DNA from: Sphingobacterium corticibacter
GTDB taxonomy: Bacteria; Bacteroidota; Bacteroidia; Sphingobacteriales; Sphingobacteriaceae
Reading direction: 5' to 3'
NCBI RefSeq assembly: GCF_003076635.1
Contig: NZ_QDKG01000002.1
Span: 1-64,000, forward strand
DNA length: 64,000 bases
Numbering within the stretch: the stretch's first letter is position 1; every line of letters begins with the position of its first letter. The translations under genes were made by a program, and so were the position numbers. Of this stretch, positions 53,737 through 64,000 are shown one piece after another. The notes under the pieces are model-generated. The model ran no database searches, had not been told where the DNA came from, and was given only the letters and a program-made list of their open reading frames with translations.

Positions 53737-55074
53737 TTAATTTAATGAAGCTGTTTTCAACGTTTCTTCACCTTTCTCTGCCTGAGCGTATTCTTGCTGC
53801 AATGCTTCTGTGAAGAATTTCGGTTGTTTAGCAAGCCATTCTTTATATTCTGCTTCAGTTACCACTACTACCTTTTTCTGCATGTTGAAGTGACTTGATC
53901 CACAGATCTTAGCACACAACATCACGAAGTCATACGATTGATCGTTCAACTTATCACGCATATCACGTGTCGTAGTCGTTGGTGTAAACTGGAAGTAGTT
54001 CGTCATACCCGGTACAGCATTGATCTGTACTCTGAAATCTGGCATGTAGAAAGAGTGAATAATATCTTTAGAGATAATGTGGAAACGTACCGGCTGATTT
54101 ACTGGCAACACAATCTCTGCACCTTGTACATCATCCCAAGCGGTTTTGTCGGTGAAGTCGATACCATACGCATTGGTAGGTGATGTCAATTTGTAATTAC
54201 GTTTACCAATTACCCCATCAGCACCTGGATAACGTACTGTCCACATAAACTGCTCGCCCATCACTTCTACTTGAAGTGCTGAATCTTGCAATTCTTGAGG
54301 AACGTTAGTAATCTTTCTCCAAGTAAAGAAACCGAACAATACCAATACGGTCAATACAATAGCTGGAACGATAGTCCACAAACGCTCGATCGAATCGTTG
54401 TGTGGGTAGAAATAAGCTTTGCGGTTTAGACGCATACGGTACAAGTACGCGAATACCAACAATAGGATGTGCACTACAATCATCACAAACGTGGTAATGA
54501 TCAACGTGATGATAAACATCTGATCAATGTCTTTACCATGCTCGGTAACTGCTGCTCTCCAAGACCATACTCCCCATACGGCGTAAGAATAATAAGTACC
54601 AACTAGGAAAAACACCAAGAAAACCAAAAATAAGGCTGCCTGTAGGTTGTTATTCGCTAATGGATTGTACTTACCATTGATACGGCGAGATAAGGTATAG
54701 ATGTGTTGTATCTTGCCAATGACTGCTACGATGATACAGATCAACAAGAAATACATCAAGTAATACGTGATGTCCTTATACACCTGTGCATCGATCTGCT
54801 TATCTGCCTCTACCGATGCAGTTGCTCCGTCTGTTGTTGCTTGCTCATCTGGAGAAACTACCGCTGAAGCCGTGGTATCACCAGAAGCATCATCCGTAGC
54901 TACGGTAACACTATCTACCTGCGCTTCGTCACCTGGCGTAGCGGTTTCATCCATTTGGACATTACTTACAACCGAATCTTGTAAAGATGCGGAAGCAGGC
55001 AAAGCCACCATTAAATTCAACAGGAGCAAACAGCCTATTATCGTCTTGAACTTGTTATATTTTGTAAACTTCAT
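53737..55074 (-). CDS. ctaC: cytochrome c oxidase subunit II
   Basis: A 445-residue, CuA-bearing subunit. Signal and membrane part; then two helices (VYKDITYYLMYFLLICIIVA and FIITLIITTFVMIVVHILLL). CuA ligands: HSFYMPDFRVQIN (His, with Asp), and CAKICGSSHFNMQ (Cys-x3-Cys, His, Met). Between signal and first helix lies a long Thr/Ala/Asp-rich linker (about residues 42-95) with no cytochrome c domain attached. It receives electrons from cytochrome c. Confidence 0.94.
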   Translation of the reverse strand: MKFTKYNKFKTIIGCLLLLNLMVALPASASLQDSVVSNVQMDETATPGDEAQVDSVTVATDDASGDTTASAVVSPDEQATTDGATASVEADKQIDAQVYKDITYYLMYFLLICIIVAVIGKIQHIYTLSRRINGKYNPLANNNLQAALFLVFLVFFLVGTYYSYAVWGVWSWRAAVTEHGKDIDQMFIITLIITTFVMIVVHILLLVFAYLYRMRLNRKAYFYPHNDSIERLWTIVPAIVLTVLVLFGFFTWRKITNVPQELQDSALQVEVMGEQFMWTVRYPGADGVIGKRNYKLTSPTNAYGIDFTDKTAWDDVQGAEIVLPVNQPVRFHIISKDIIHSFYMPDFRVQINAVPGMTNYFQFTPTTTTRDMRDKLNDQSYDFVMLCAKICGSSHFNMQKKVVVVTEAEYKEWLAKQPKFFTEALQQEYAQAEKGEETLKTASLN

Positions 55075-55114
55075 TTTCTATAAAAACGTTTATACGTAAT
55101 GCGCTACTTAACCT

Positions 55115-56350
55115 TTAAATCTGATGATGTAAACTCTCATCCAAGAATGGATGATGTTTCGGTGCCAATGCATGCTTGCTCAATTTACTAAGCACTAGAA
55201 AGGTGAACAATCCGGCAAAGCCAATCGCTGTACCTACCTCAATGATACCAAAACCGCGGTGAGCTTCTACTGTACCTGGCATAATCATAATGTAGTAATC
55301 TAACCAGTGACCTAAAAGAAGCAAGATAGCTACACACATCATGAATGTTTCTTTACGTTTTGCATCACGATCTACTAACAATAGCAATGGTGCTACGAAG
55401 TTAATCACGATACTCAACCAGAACCAAGGTTTGTACTCAGGCTCCCATCTTTTGTAAAAGTATACGGTTTCTTCTGGGATATTAGAGTACCAGATCAACA
55501 TAAACTGTGCAAACCAGACGTAAGTCCAGAAGATCGAGAAACCAAACATCAATTTACCTAAATCATGTAGGTGGTTTTCATTCACCCATGACATATATCC
55601 TGCTTTCTTTAATAAGATCAAGATCAATGTGATCGCAGAGATACCACTTACCCACATTGCTGCGAAGTTATACCAACCAAACATCGTAGAGAACCAGTGT
55701 GCCTCTAAAGACATGATGGTATCGAATGACCAGATTGGTGTAGTAAAACCGAAGATTACTAAGAATAAAGCTGAAAGCTTAAAGCTCTTTTTGTATCCAT
55801 TCAATCCACCGTTCAAATCTTCGTTGTATGATAATTTTGCTAAGATAAAAGCGAAAATACTATACGAGCCCATGAATAATACTTGACGGATCAAGAATCC
55901 AGGTACATTCAAGAACGCTGCCTTACCAGCAACTAGCGCATCGTAGTTAGGACTTGTTGGATCTGTAAGACCATCTGCATGCCAGTGGTGATATAGATTG
56001 TGTGTGTATAATCCTAGACCAACGATGATCAATAAAATTAAAGATGCAATCGGTAATACACTTGCCATTGCCTGAGGTATGCGTAATAAACCTGCAGACC
56101 AGCCAGACTGAGTGACTAATTGTAGCGCCACGAAGAATGCGCCAGCGGCACATACACAAGTGAAATAATAGCCCATCAATAATAAATTGGCGTAAGTACG
56201 CTCATGGATGATGTGATCATGCGACAACAAACCCCATGCAATACTTGCTATACCAATTACAACAGCGACTATGCTCAAAATTTTGGCTACGCCACCAAAT
56301 TGAAACTGCTCGCTAAAATTATAATCGTGATGATGATTGTGAGTTCCCAT
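55115..56350 (-). CDS. actF: alternative complex III subunit ActF (quinol-oxidising membrane subunit)
   Basis: A 411-residue membrane protein of about ten helices, related to ActC/NrfD. It reads GSYSIFAFILAKLSYNEDLN, AHWFSTMFGWYNFAAMWVSG and FWTYVWFAQFMLIWYSNIP, the latter typical of ActF. A His-rich N-terminus (GTHNHHHDYNFS). With ActC it forms the membrane core of ACIII. Last act gene before the oxidase. Confidence 0.92.
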   Translation of the reverse strand: MGTHNHHHDYNFSEQFQFGGVAKILSIVAVVIGIASIAWGLLSHDHIIHERTYANLLLMGYYFTCVCAAGAFFVALQLVTQSGWSAGLLRIPQAMASVLPIASLILLIIVGLGLYTHNLYHHWHADGLTDPTSPNYDALVAGKAAFLNVPGFLIRQVLFMGSYSIFAFILAKLSYNEDLNGGLNGYKKSFKLSALFLVIFGFTTPIWSFDTIMSLEAHWFSTMFGWYNFAAMWVSGISAITLILILLKKAGYMSWVNENHLHDLGKLMFGFSIFWTYVWFAQFMLIWYSNIPEETVYFYKRWEPEYKPWFWLSIVINFVAPLLLLVDRDAKRKETFMMCVAILLLLGHWLDYYIMIMPGTVEAHRGFGIIEVGTAIGFAGLFTFLVLSKLSKHALAPKHHPFLDESLHHQI

Positions 56351-56369
56351 TTATTAACTTGATGTTTAA

Positions 56370-57002
56370 TTATTTCTTTTGTAATTCTTGCACATACATA
56401 ACAACTTTCCACCGATCTTCTGGTGAGATTTGTGATGCGTGTGGTCCCATAGAGTTCCATCCGTAGGTGATCGTGTGAAAGATCTTACCTGCTGTCAATT
56501 CAGACATTTGTCCACCACGTGAAGATGGCGTGCCAGCTGACTTTTGGTAAGAAGGTGGCTCAGGGAAATTTTCCAAAGCACGTTTACCTCTAGAATCTTC
56601 TACTTCTCTGTCTTTCGTGATCGTACCGTCACCATTTCCTTCTGGCCCGTGGCATACTGCACAGTAAGTGACATACAATGCATGTCCTTCCTTCAAGTTT
56701 TGCTCTGTAACCGTTAATGGATTGACGGTAATCTCCGCACCTGCCAACTCATATCCTTCCACACTATTTTCGTAATCGAAACGCGTGAAACCAATCGGTG
56801 TAGTACCTGTTGGAGGAGTCTGAGCGGTGATTCCGTTCTTAAAGTTTTTATTCGGTTGATCCGGATTGAAAGCAATCGGATCATACATATTGCGAGAAAA
56901 TTCCAAACCTGTACTACGAGTAGTACCGTCTCCGCAAGCAGAAACTACAGCAGCTAACGCAACCGCCGCACATACAGTTCCAAGAAAGTTCTTCTTATTC
57001 AT
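56370..57002 (-). CDS. actE: alternative complex III subunit ActE, monoheme cytochrome c
   Basis: A 210-residue lipoprotein-type cytochrome c. Lipobox VVSACGDG. One CxxCH heme site in YVTYCAVCHGPEGNG near residue 115, then YQKSAGTPSSRGGQMSEL and a Met that could be the axial ligand near the C-terminus. The upstream in-frame ATG at 57011 adds three residues. It overlaps the end of actD by 8 bases. It carries electrons from the ACIII core. Confidence 0.92.
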   Translation of the reverse strand: MNKKNFLGTVCAAVALAAVVSACGDGTTRSTGLEFSRNMYDPIAFNPDQPNKNFKNGITAQTPPTGTTPIGFTRFDYENSVEGYELAGAEITVNPLTVTEQNLKEGHALYVTYCAVCHGPEGNGDGTITKDREVEDSRGKRALENFPEPPSYQKSAGTPSSRGGQMSELTAGKIFHTITYGWNSMGPHASQISPEDRWKVVMYVQELQKK

Positions 57003-57531
57003 AGCTAACATATTTCCTTTCGTTGTATTTAACCTCTACTGCACCAGCGTCTTTCAACAAACCGTCAATAAGGTTGTGATCTGTATTTTCTTTCGCATCA
57101 ATAGCAATGATAAATCTATCATCAGATGCACGTAAGTCCATCACACGAGGTGCACGACCTGGAAACAAGTGATTGCGGTAGAAAAATGTAGCCACCATAC
57201 CCAATGCACATAATAGGATCGTTACCTCAAAAGTAACTGGTACAAAGTTGGGCAAAGGTAATGATGGTTTACCACCTACGTTCATTGGCCAATCGTATGC
57301 CGTTGTGTAAAACAACAAGCTAAAACCTAAGATCGTTCCGGTAGCACCTGCAATGAAAGCTGCAATCGGCAAGCGAGAAGGCTTTACGCCTAACTTCGCT
57401 TCAATACCGTGAATTGGCATCGGTGTATAGCAATCGTAAATGCTGATATTGTTCTCTTGCAATTTCTCGATCCCGTGCATCATCTCGTCGGGATCTGCAA
57501 AACTACCTAGTATATATTTTGTGTTGCTCAT
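56995..57531 (-). CDS. actD: alternative complex III subunit ActD (DUF3341)
   Basis: A 178-residue membrane protein with two helices (PIAAFIAGATGTILGFSLLF and VTFEVTILLCALGMVATFF). The N-terminus YILGSFADPDEMMHGIEKL is the standard DUF3341 opening and the C-terminus the matching soluble tail. No cofactor. It overlaps actE and starts 5 bases after actC. Confidence 0.93.
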   Translation of the reverse strand: MSNTKYILGSFADPDEMMHGIEKLQENNISIYDCYTPMPIHGIEAKLGVKPSRLPIAAFIAGATGTILGFSLLFYTTAYDWPMNVGGKPSLPLPNFVPVTFEVTILLCALGMVATFFYRNHLFPGRAPRVMDLRASDDRFIIAIDAKENTDHNLIDGLLKDAGAVEVKYNERKYVSYE

Positions 57532-57536
57532 TGCTA

Positions 57537-59018
57537 TTATTTTTTACGTAAAGCATTAATATCCTCTTCCGATACGGAATCATACTTTGTCAACGAATCT
57601 CTAAAGTATTGTACTTGTTCCTCTGGGAATGCACCTTCTTGAACCAATTTCGTTTTCTGTTGTAGTGAAGCACTCTTCAATAGTAATTTCACCTCTGCCA
57701 TAGCAATACTTGGCAAGAAACGGATAAACAGTAAGAACAAGGTAAAGAACAAACCAATAGATCCGATGAAGATACCTACATCGACCCAAGTTGGGTAGAA
57801 CATCGCCCAAGATGATGGTAGGTAATCACGGTGTAGTGAAGTCACAATAATTACGAAACGCTCGAACCACATACCAATGTTTACGACGATAGATAATACC
57901 CATGAGATCGGAATACTAGTACGAATCTTCTTGAACCAGAATAACTGTGGTGAAATCACGTTACAAGTCATCATCGCCCAATAAGCCCACGCATACGGAC
58001 CAGCCACACGATTAGCAAATGCATACATCTCGTATTCTGAACCAGAGTACCATGCAATGAACAACTCAGTTAAGTAAGCGATACCTACGATAGATCCCGT
58101 TACCATGATGATCTTGTTCATCGACTCGATGTGGAACATGGTGATATAGTTCTCAAAGTTCATCACTTTGCGAAGAATCAATAATAATGTCTGTACCATC
58201 GCGAAACCAGAGAAGATCGCTCCCGCTACGAAGTACGGAGGGAAGATCGTGGTGTGCCATCCTGGAATGACGGAGGTAGCAAAGTCCATAGATACAATCG
58301 TGTGTACTGAAAGTACCAGTGGTGTAGAGATACCGGCTAATACTAGGGAAACGATTTCAAAACGTTGCCAAGTTTTTACCGATCCATTCCAACCAAATGA
58401 TAAGGTAGAATATACTTTCTTTTTCAAACCAGTAGCACGGTCACGTACCGAAGAGATATCCGGTAACAAACCTACGTACCAGAATACTAATGATACCGTA
58501 AAGTAAGTAGAGATCGCAAAGGCATCCCATACTAATGGTGAGTTGAAATTTACCCAAAGTGAACCATATTGATTCGGAAGTGGGAAAATCCAGTAAGCTA
58601 ACCAAGGACGACCCATGTGAGCAACAACGTACGTAGCGGCACAGATTACAGCGAAGATCGTCATCGCTTCTGCCGAACGGTTGATGGAATTACGCCAGTT
58701 TTGACGGAAGAGCAAAAGTACAGCGGAGATCAACGTACCGGCGTGACCGATACCTACCCACCATACGAAGTCGGTGATATCCCAAGCCCAACCTACGGTC
58801 TTGTTCAAACCCCAAGCTCCAATACCAGTCCAAAATGTGTAACCGACACTGATAACCCAAAGCATGGCTCCGCAGACAGCCACGATAAATCCTATCCACC
58901 AAGCTTTGTTCGGCTTGTTTTCAACCGGAAGCAATACATCGTCCGTCACTTGGGCGTACGTGATCTTTTTCCCGGTTACTAATGGTTCTCTTAATATTGA
59001 TTCGTTATGCGATGACAT
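57537..59018 (-). CDS. actC: alternative complex III subunit ActC (NrfD/PsrC family)
   Basis: A 493-residue membrane protein of ten helices. NrfD-type pattern: WWVGIGHAGTLISAVLLLFR, MTIFAVICAATYVVAHMGRP and TTIFPPYFVAGAIFSGFAMV. It is the quinol-binding core next to the iron-sulfur subunit ActB. The stretch DITDFVWWVGIGHAGT with a conserved Asp and His may take part in proton transfer. Confidence 0.95.
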   Translation of the reverse strand: MSSHNESILREPLVTGKKITYAQVTDDVLLPVENKPNKAWWIGFIVAVCGAMLWVISVGYTFWTGIGAWGLNKTVGWAWDITDFVWWVGIGHAGTLISAVLLLFRQNWRNSINRSAEAMTIFAVICAATYVVAHMGRPWLAYWIFPLPNQYGSLWVNFNSPLVWDAFAISTYFTVSLVFWYVGLLPDISSVRDRATGLKKKVYSTLSFGWNGSVKTWQRFEIVSLVLAGISTPLVLSVHTIVSMDFATSVIPGWHTTIFPPYFVAGAIFSGFAMVQTLLLILRKVMNFENYITMFHIESMNKIIMVTGSIVGIAYLTELFIAWYSGSEYEMYAFANRVAGPYAWAYWAMMTCNVISPQLFWFKKIRTSIPISWVLSIVVNIGMWFERFVIIVTSLHRDYLPSSWAMFYPTWVDVGIFIGSIGLFFTLFLLFIRFLPSIAMAEVKLLLKSASLQQKTKLVQEGAFPEEQVQYFRDSLTKYDSVSEEDINALRKK

Positions 59019-59047
59019 AGTTGTTTATTTCAAAAAATTGAACAAGA

Positions 59048-62000
59048 TTAAGCCTCAAAGCTGTTTCTAACTTTCGTCATATAACCGATGTTCGGTTGTA
59101 CGTTGATTTCTTCCAATACGTAGTAGATACGTTCGCTACGCAATGCTTTGGAAACTTCTGAATTAGGATCGTTAGCATCTCCGAAGATCATAGCATTCGC
59201 GCTACACACGCCTGAACACGCCATTTTGATATCTCCATCCTTTAACGGACGGCCTTCTACTTTTGCTTGAAGCTTACCTGCTTGGATACGTTGGATACAC
59301 ATAGAACATTTCTCCATTACCCCACGTGAGCGAGTGGTAACATCAGGGTTCAACACTAATTGTGTGAACTCATTGTTCAAGTAGTTATCAAAACGAGAAT
59401 CATTCCAGTAGTTGAACCAGTTGAAACGACGTACTTTGTACGGACAGTTGTTCGCACAGTAACGTGTACCGAAACAACGGTTGTAAGCCATGTGGTTCAA
59501 TCCTTCTGAAGAGTGAACGGTAGCTAATACCGGACAAACTGTTTCACAAGGAGCGTGTGAACAGTGCTGACACATCATTGGCTGATGCACCACTTTCACA
59601 TTCTCGAATGAAGAAAGGTTAGCAATATCATCTTCTTTTGTGTAATCTACTCCGTCTTCCTCGATCGTATAGTAACGGTCGATACGCATCCAGTGCATCT
59701 CACGACGACGGCGAACCTCTTCACGACCTACTACTGGGATATTGTTTTCGATGTTACACGCTACGATACAAGCACCACAACCTGTACATGCGTTCAAGTC
59801 GATTGCCATCACCCATTTGTGACCTGGCTGCTCGTACTTGTTCCACAAGTCGTATGTTTTGTGATCATCCGAAAATTTACCGGCTTCAGAAGCTGGGTTC
59901 TTTAAGAATTTAGAGAATGTCGTTTCACGAATGATGTTACGACCTTCAATCGTATGGTGTGTTTGCGTTTGTGCCAACTCGTAAATACGAGATGCTTTCG
60001 TGATAGACACTTTGTTCACAAACTGCAATGTTCCAGCTTTTACTTGTGCGAATGGAAATGCATTCACCCCAACATTATTACCCGCTTTACCTACTTTAGT
60101 ACGACCGTAACCTAAGGCTACTGATGCTGTACCTAACGCTTGACCTGGCTGTGATAGTACAGGAAGTTCTACTTCGAAATCACCTGCTTTAATCGTAGCG
60201 GTACTTTTCTCACCAAAACCAAGACGTTCTGCATCTTTAGGGTTAAGGGCAACGTAGTTGTCCCAAGTCACTTTAGATACTGGATCTGGCAATTCTTGCA
60301 AGAAAGCGTTGTTGGCGTAACGACCGTCGCGAATCGCTGCCGATTCGTACAGTGCTAATTCGAAGTCGTCACCCGCTTTGATTGCTTGAGCAGCTGTAGT
60401 TGCCGCAGAAGCTGCCGCATTTACATTACCAGTAAAAGAAGCAGCACCACCTGTCGCATTACCTTTGAACTCGAATCCTGTTTGTAGGATATCTGTCCAA
60501 GTTTTTGAACTTCCAGCTAGAATGTTGGTTTCCCAAATATTGCGAACGTACGTGTAGATATCGGTGTTGTTACCTGCCCAAGTTAGTAAGCTAACTTCTG
60601 CTTGGCGGGTGTTGAACACAGGATTGATCGTAGGTTGTACGATCGTGTAATAACCCACTTTTGACGACTCATCGCCCCAAGACTCTAAGAAGTTGCTCGT
60701 TGGCGCGATTGCTTTCAATTCTGAAGCAGTCTCATCGGCACGATCGGAGAACGAAAGGGTGAAATCTATTTTAGAAAGTGCCTGCTTTACAGCTGCACTG
60801 TCGTAGTAATCGTATACTGGGTTGCTATTCCAAAGAATAGCAGTACCAATCTGACCTGCATTGGCCATGCCCAATAAAGCAGCAAATTCAGACTCAGAAC
60901 CTTGGTATTTCTTCGAATAGTTAGCTAGATCGATTGTCGTGCCATATGCGCCGATTGCTACGTTGATCGCATTGGTCAACGTTTGGATATGTACGTCATT
61001 CGCGCCAGCTACAACAACAGCTTGACCACGGTTTTTCAACAATTCTTGTGCAGCTAACTTGATTGCTTTTGCCGCATTAGCTTGCTGAATACCGCCAGCT
61101 AAGGAAGAACCAGTGATCTCGTTGTATAAAGAGATCAACACAGCAGCTTCTTCAGAAGGCTTGATGGCGATACGCACATCTGCATTAGTACCCGTCATGC
61201 TCAATCCAGTTTCGAATTGGATGTGACGAGACATTTTGCCTGCTTCTAAAGATTGGTAGTTTCTATTCTTGATGTAATCTTGTGTATGCTCTTCACCATC
61301 TAACCAAGTTCCTAAGAAGTCAGCGCCTACCGATAGGACCACTAATGCTTGTTCGAATTTGTAGGATGGAATTACTGCTTGACCAAAGCTAGCCTCGTTG
61401 GCTGCACGGATACCAGAGTAAGAGATTGGATCCAATTGTACGTGTACGGTACCTGGATATTTATTGGTGAATTCTGCAATAGCTGCCAAGGAAGTTGGGC
61501 TATTGATCGTTCTAGAAACGATGGCTACGCGTTTACCAGCCTGTACTGATTTGTTTAATGCCTCAATAACTCTAGCATCTAACTTAGCCCATTCTACATC
61601 TCTCCCATTGATTTGTGGATTCTGTAGTTTATTGGTCATATCGTACAAGTCTAATACTGAAGCGACCGTAGCCGACTCTGTACCTTGTACTAAACCAACA
61701 CTGTTCGGGTTTGCCTCTACCAAGATAGGACGACCTTCACGTGTGCGGACTAGAATACTTTGTCCATTAAATGATGAAGCGTAATAGTTAGGAACACCCG
61801 GCGTTACTTCCTCTGGTTTGATTAAGTAAGGAACGGCCTTGTGAACAGGTGTATTTTGACAAGCAGCCAAAGAAACGGCACCTAAACCAAAACCCAAGAC
61901 TTTCAAGAAGTCACGACGAGGCGTTTTGGTGCTCAATCCTTCTTCATTCAATACATCCTCTACGGGAATCGACTCAGAAAACTCTCCCTTGCTCGATTGT

Positions 62001-62062
62001 ACGAACGCAGGAGTTTGATTTAGCTCTTCTAACCCTTTCCAATATTTTTTGTTGCTATCCAT
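59048..62062 (-). CDS. actB: alternative complex III subunit ActB (molybdopterin-oxidoreductase-like, iron-sulfur)
   Basis: A 1004-residue protein. It has a twin-arginine-like leader ([19 protein letters not shown]), a large molybdopterin-oxidoreductase-type domain without the cofactor residues, and a C-terminal ferredoxin-like part with four cluster sites: [43 protein letters not shown] and CSMCIQRIQ with CSGVC. It relays electrons from quinol to the heme subunits. Largest protein of ACIII. Confidence 0.95.
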   Translation of the reverse strand: MDSNKKYWKGLEELNQTPAFVQSSKGEFSESIPVEDVLNEEGLSTKTPRRDFLKVLGFGLGAVSLAACQNTPVHKAVPYLIKPEEVTPGVPNYYASSFNGQSILVRTREGRPILVEANPNSVGLVQGTESATVASVLDLYDMTNKLQNPQINGRDVEWAKLDARVIEALNKSVQAGKRVAIVSRTINSPTSLAAIAEFTNKYPGTVHVQLDPISYSGIRAANEASFGQAVIPSYKFEQALVVLSVGADFLGTWLDGEEHTQDYIKNRNYQSLEAGKMSRHIQFETGLSMTGTNADVRIAIKPSEEAAVLISLYNEITGSSLAGGIQQANAAKAIKLAAQELLKNRGQAVVVAGANDVHIQTLTNAINVAIGAYGTTIDLANYSKKYQGSESEFAALLGMANAGQIGTAILWNSNPVYDYYDSAAVKQALSKIDFTLSFSDRADETASELKAIAPTSNFLESWGDESSKVGYYTIVQPTINPVFNTRQAEVSLLTWAGNNTDIYTYVRNIWETNILAGSSKTWTDILQTGFEFKGNATGGAASFTGNVNAAASAATTAAQAIKAGDDFELALYESAAIRDGRYANNAFLQELPDPVSKVTWDNYVALNPKDAERLGFGEKSTATIKAGDFEVELPVLSQPGQALGTASVALGYGRTKVGKAGNNVGVNAFPFAQVKAGTLQFVNKVSITKASRIYELAQTQTHHTIEGRNIIRETTFSKFLKNPASEAGKFSDDHKTYDLWNKYEQPGHKWVMAIDLNACTGCGACIVACNIENNIPVVGREEVRRRREMHWMRIDRYYTIEEDGVDYTKEDDIANLSSFENVKVVHQPMMCQHCSHAPCETVCPVLATVHSSEGLNHMAYNRCFGTRYCANNCPYKVRRFNWFNYWNDSRFDNYLNNEFTQLVLNPDVTTRSRGVMEKCSMCIQRIQAGKLQAKVEGRPLKDGDIKMACSGVCSANAMIFGDANDPNSEVSKALRSERIYYVLEEINVQPNIGYMTKVRNSFEA

Positions 62063-62101
62063 GTAAAGCTGTATATTAAGATTGCGTTTTTTCTGATTTG
62101 A

Positions 62102-63391
62102 TTAATAGTGACACTTACCACATTCTAGACCACCGATCATTGCGGCTGTCATTTTCTCTCCTTTTTTCAATTTATCGTGTGCCTCGATTAATTGATCGTA
62201 GTACTGATTGTCGGTGTCTACCGAAGTTTCGCGGTGACAATCGATACACCATTTCATGGTTAGAGGAGAATATTGATATACTTCTTCCATCGTTTCGATT
62301 GGACCGTGACAAGTCTGACATTCTACACCTGCAACAACAACGTGCTGTGAGTGGTTGAAGTAAGCGAAATCTGGAAGGTTGTGGATTCTGATCCACTCAA
62401 TCGGACGGGTATCGTTACCGTAAGTACGTGTCTCTGGATCCCAATCTACCGCACGGTACAATTTGGCAATCTCTGGAGAGATACCACTATCATTGTCATA
62501 GTGATCACCAGCAGTAATGGTATTATGACAGTTCATACATACGTTTGCCGAAGGAATAGACGCATTCTTAGATTTGAAAGCACCTCCGTGACAGTATTGA
62601 CACTCGATCTGATTGACACCCGCGTGAATTTGGTGCGAGAATTTAATCGGCTGTACTGGCTGATAACCTTGATGTACACCGACATTCCAACCTGTCTTCC
62701 AACCGACAACACCCAGAAGTGCGACAATCATCAAGACCGCGAAGAATACCAATTTCTTATTGCGAACGAATGCTTTGGCAAACTGACCAAATTTCGATCC
62801 GCGAGCAGCATATTCTGCTGTAGCTACGTCAATAGATTCTTTGTTGGTATCGATTACTTTCTCTAAAGTCTTCGTGATACGAGACAATAAGATAGAAACA
62901 CCTACCACGATAACGACCAATACAGATACAATGACAATCATCAATGTACTTGCACCTTGGCTACCACCAGCACCACCACCTTGCGCCGCAGCCTGCTCTT
63001 TCTTAGCAGCCGCTTTTGCCTCTTCTGCTTGAAGATACGCGATAATGTCACGCACATCGTCATCAGATAGGTGGCTGTAAGGAGCCATCATCGTAGGGAA
63101 CTTTCCTTTTAACTCCACAGCTTGTGGATCGCCAGAATCGACCATACCTTGTGGATTGTGTACCCACTTGATAATCCAAGACTCTTCACGACGATCGGTT
63201 AATCCTGCCAAATCTGGTCCTGTCAATTGACGACCTACAGCGTGACAAGAATTACACGCGTTTGCTTTAAAAAGAGCACCTCCATTAGAGGCATCCTGCG
63301 CATTTGATACACTTGTAACGGCAAACAACAACACCAAACCAACTGATATTGACTTCGCCAGCTTTCCCAAAACGGATGAGATATTTCTCAT
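62102..63391 (-). CDS. actA: alternative complex III subunit ActA, hexaheme cytochrome c
   Basis: A 429-residue secreted/anchored protein with six CxxCH heme sites: CNSCHAVG in an N-terminal monoheme domain, and CQYCHGG, CMNCHNT, CQTCHGP, CIDCHRE and the terminal CGKCHY in the pentaheme part. A signal (SVGLVLLFAVTSVSNAQ) and two helices (MIVIVSVLVVIVVGVSILL, KLVFFAVLMIVALLGVVG) separate the domains. The GTG at 63400 is followed by ATG 63391, used here. First gene of the respiratory cluster; the fusion of a monoheme domain to ActA is the usual Bacteroidota form. Confidence 0.93.
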   Translation of the reverse strand: MRNISSVLGKLAKSISVGLVLLFAVTSVSNAQDASNGGALFKANACNSCHAVGRQLTGPDLAGLTDRREESWIIKWVHNPQGMVDSGDPQAVELKGKFPTMMAPYSHLSDDDVRDIIAYLQAEEAKAAAKKEQAAAQGGGAGGSQGASTLMIVIVSVLVVIVVGVSILLSRITKTLEKVIDTNKESIDVATAEYAARGSKFGQFAKAFVRNKKLVFFAVLMIVALLGVVGWKTGWNVGVHQGYQPVQPIKFSHQIHAGVNQIECQYCHGGAFKSKNASIPSANVCMNCHNTITAGDHYDNDSGISPEIAKLYRAVDWDPETRTYGNDTRPIEWIRIHNLPDFAYFNHSQHVVVAGVECQTCHGPIETMEEVYQYSPLTMKWCIDCHRETSVDTDNQYYDQLIEAHDKLKKGEKMTAAMIGGLECGKCHY

Positions 63392-63584
63392 ATTTAGCAC
63401 TTTATACTATTTTAATGTGTATGATATATTCAAAATCTCTTTGAAAGTAGAGTTTTCACCCCACTAAACTTTGCACAAAAGTATAACTATTTAAACAATC
63501 CCTGACAATTTGGTGACTGAATAGTTTAATTTATAACCGTTCTAAATAATAGCCTTAAAACGGCATTTAAATGGGTTTATTTCG

Positions 63585-63592
63585 TATTTTTG
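63585..63592 (+). promoter_or_regulatory. -7 promoter element (TATTTTTG) before msrB
   Basis: TATTTTTG fits TAnnTTTG and lies 24 bases before the ATG at 63617, giving a leader of about 18 bases. No exact TTTG -33 partner was found at the right spacing. Confidence 0.5.
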
Positions 63593-63616
63593 TATACAGA
63601 GGTAAACAATTTACGC

Positions 63617-64000
63617 ATGAAATTACTTATAATTTTGGGCATCATTTGGATTTCATTGTTACAAGTTAATTGTAGTGATGAATCTACTAAAAATCGAACA
63701 GAAATGAGCAACAGCAAATACAATGAATTAACAGCAGAAGAGAAATATGTAATTGAGGATAAAGGAACAGAGCGACCATTCACGGGCGACTTGTTGGACA
63801 ACAAACAGCAAGGCACGTATTTATGTAAACGCTGCGACGCTCCGCTATACCGATCAGAAGATAAGTTTGAATCTTTCTGTGGCTGGCCTAGCTTCGACGA
63901 TGAAATAGAGGGAGCAGTACGCCGCGATACGGATGCCGATGGCCGCCGCACCGAAATTCTATGTAACGCTTGTGGCGCGCATTTAGGCCACGTCTTTAAC
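63617..64000 (+). CDS. msrB: peptide-methionine (R)-S-oxide reductase, partial
   Basis: The first 128 codons are seen; the gene runs off the window. A signal-like N-terminus ([17 protein letters not shown]) suggests a lipoprotein or export form, though the Asn before the Cys is unusual for a lipobox. The MsrB fold follows: [20 protein letters not shown], the zinc-binding CKRCDAPLY and [12 protein letters not shown], and FCGWPSFDD. The catalytic Cys near the C-terminus lies outside the window. It repairs oxidised methionine, here probably in the periplasm. Confidence 0.92.
   Translation, partial: MKLLIILGIIWISLLQVNCSDESTKNRTEMSNSKYNELTAEEKYVIEDKGTERPFTGDLLDNKQQGTYLCKRCDAPLYRSEDKFESFCGWPSFDDEIEGAVRRDTDADGRRTEILCNACGAHLGHVFN

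Noticed and set aside
59048..62062. ActB as an active molybdenum enzyme
   Set aside because: The neighbours are the full ACIII set, and in that complex this subunit lacks the cofactor; the iron-sulfur part is the working part.

Overview
This window reads as chromosomal DNA of a Bacteroidota bacterium, most likely a Sphingobacteriaceae-type organism. Four things point there: SusC/SusD and FecR-type proteins, the Bacteroidota -7 promoter motif TAnnTTTG in front of several genes, Alternative Complex III fused to a caa3-type oxidase cluster, and families typical of the phylum (DUF3127, DUF4920, 7TMR-DISM sensor kinases). Family names come from reading motifs by eye; no database search was run.

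Layout. 0-2 kb: the tail of an IS3-family transposase, a CPBP membrane protease and an Hsp15-like RNA-binding protein. 2.4-12.9 kb: housekeeping genes (dapD, a tsaC-type gene, a DUF4920 protein, folP; a TelA/XpaC-like pair; a DUF3127 OB-fold protein; a THUMP-type RNA methyltransferase; an HD hydrolase; a glycerophosphodiesterase; pepT; a nitroreductase). 12.9-17.1 kb: an accessory patch with a lone HTH regulator, a small membrane protein, an alpha/beta hydrolase, an OGG-fold glycosylase-like protein, a frameshifted XRE regulator divergent from a SymE-like toxin, and a secreted protein. 17.3-25.5 kb: a FecR anti-sigma factor, a SusC receptor with an STN domain, SusD, a lipoprotein and, out of the usual order, an ECF sigma factor. 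25.5-31.6 kb: a two-component system, an OmpA-like protein and a lipoprotein combining collagen-like repeats with a seven-repeat RCC1 region. 31.6-37.9 kb: an FMO-like oxidoreductase, an ECF sigma/anti-sigma/secreted-protein operon, and a TonB-dependent receptor preceded by a previously unlisted 37-codon ORF. 38-46.6 kb: metG, ldcA-type peptidase, DoxX, gluconate permease and kinase, an S10 carboxypeptidase and a small conserved protein.

46.7-63.4 kb is one long reverse-strand respiratory cluster: actABCDEF, cytochrome oxidase subunits II and I, heme A synthase, heme O synthase, two subunit-III proteins, subunit IV, an SCO-like protein and a DUF420 protein. Together these move electrons from menaquinol through ACIII to the caa3 oxidase and make its heme A. 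The SCO-like member contains no cysteine at all. The window ends inside msrB.

The strongest candidates for something undescribed are (1) the 37-codon Cys/His-containing ORF directly upstream of the TonB receptor at 37.8 kb, (2) the XRE/SymE divergent pair with two palindromic operator-like sites at 16.0 kb, (3) the cysteine-free SCO-like protein, and (4) the sigma/anti-sigma operon whose two downstream products both end in TonB-C-like folds. No CRISPR array, tRNA, rRNA or prophage was seen.
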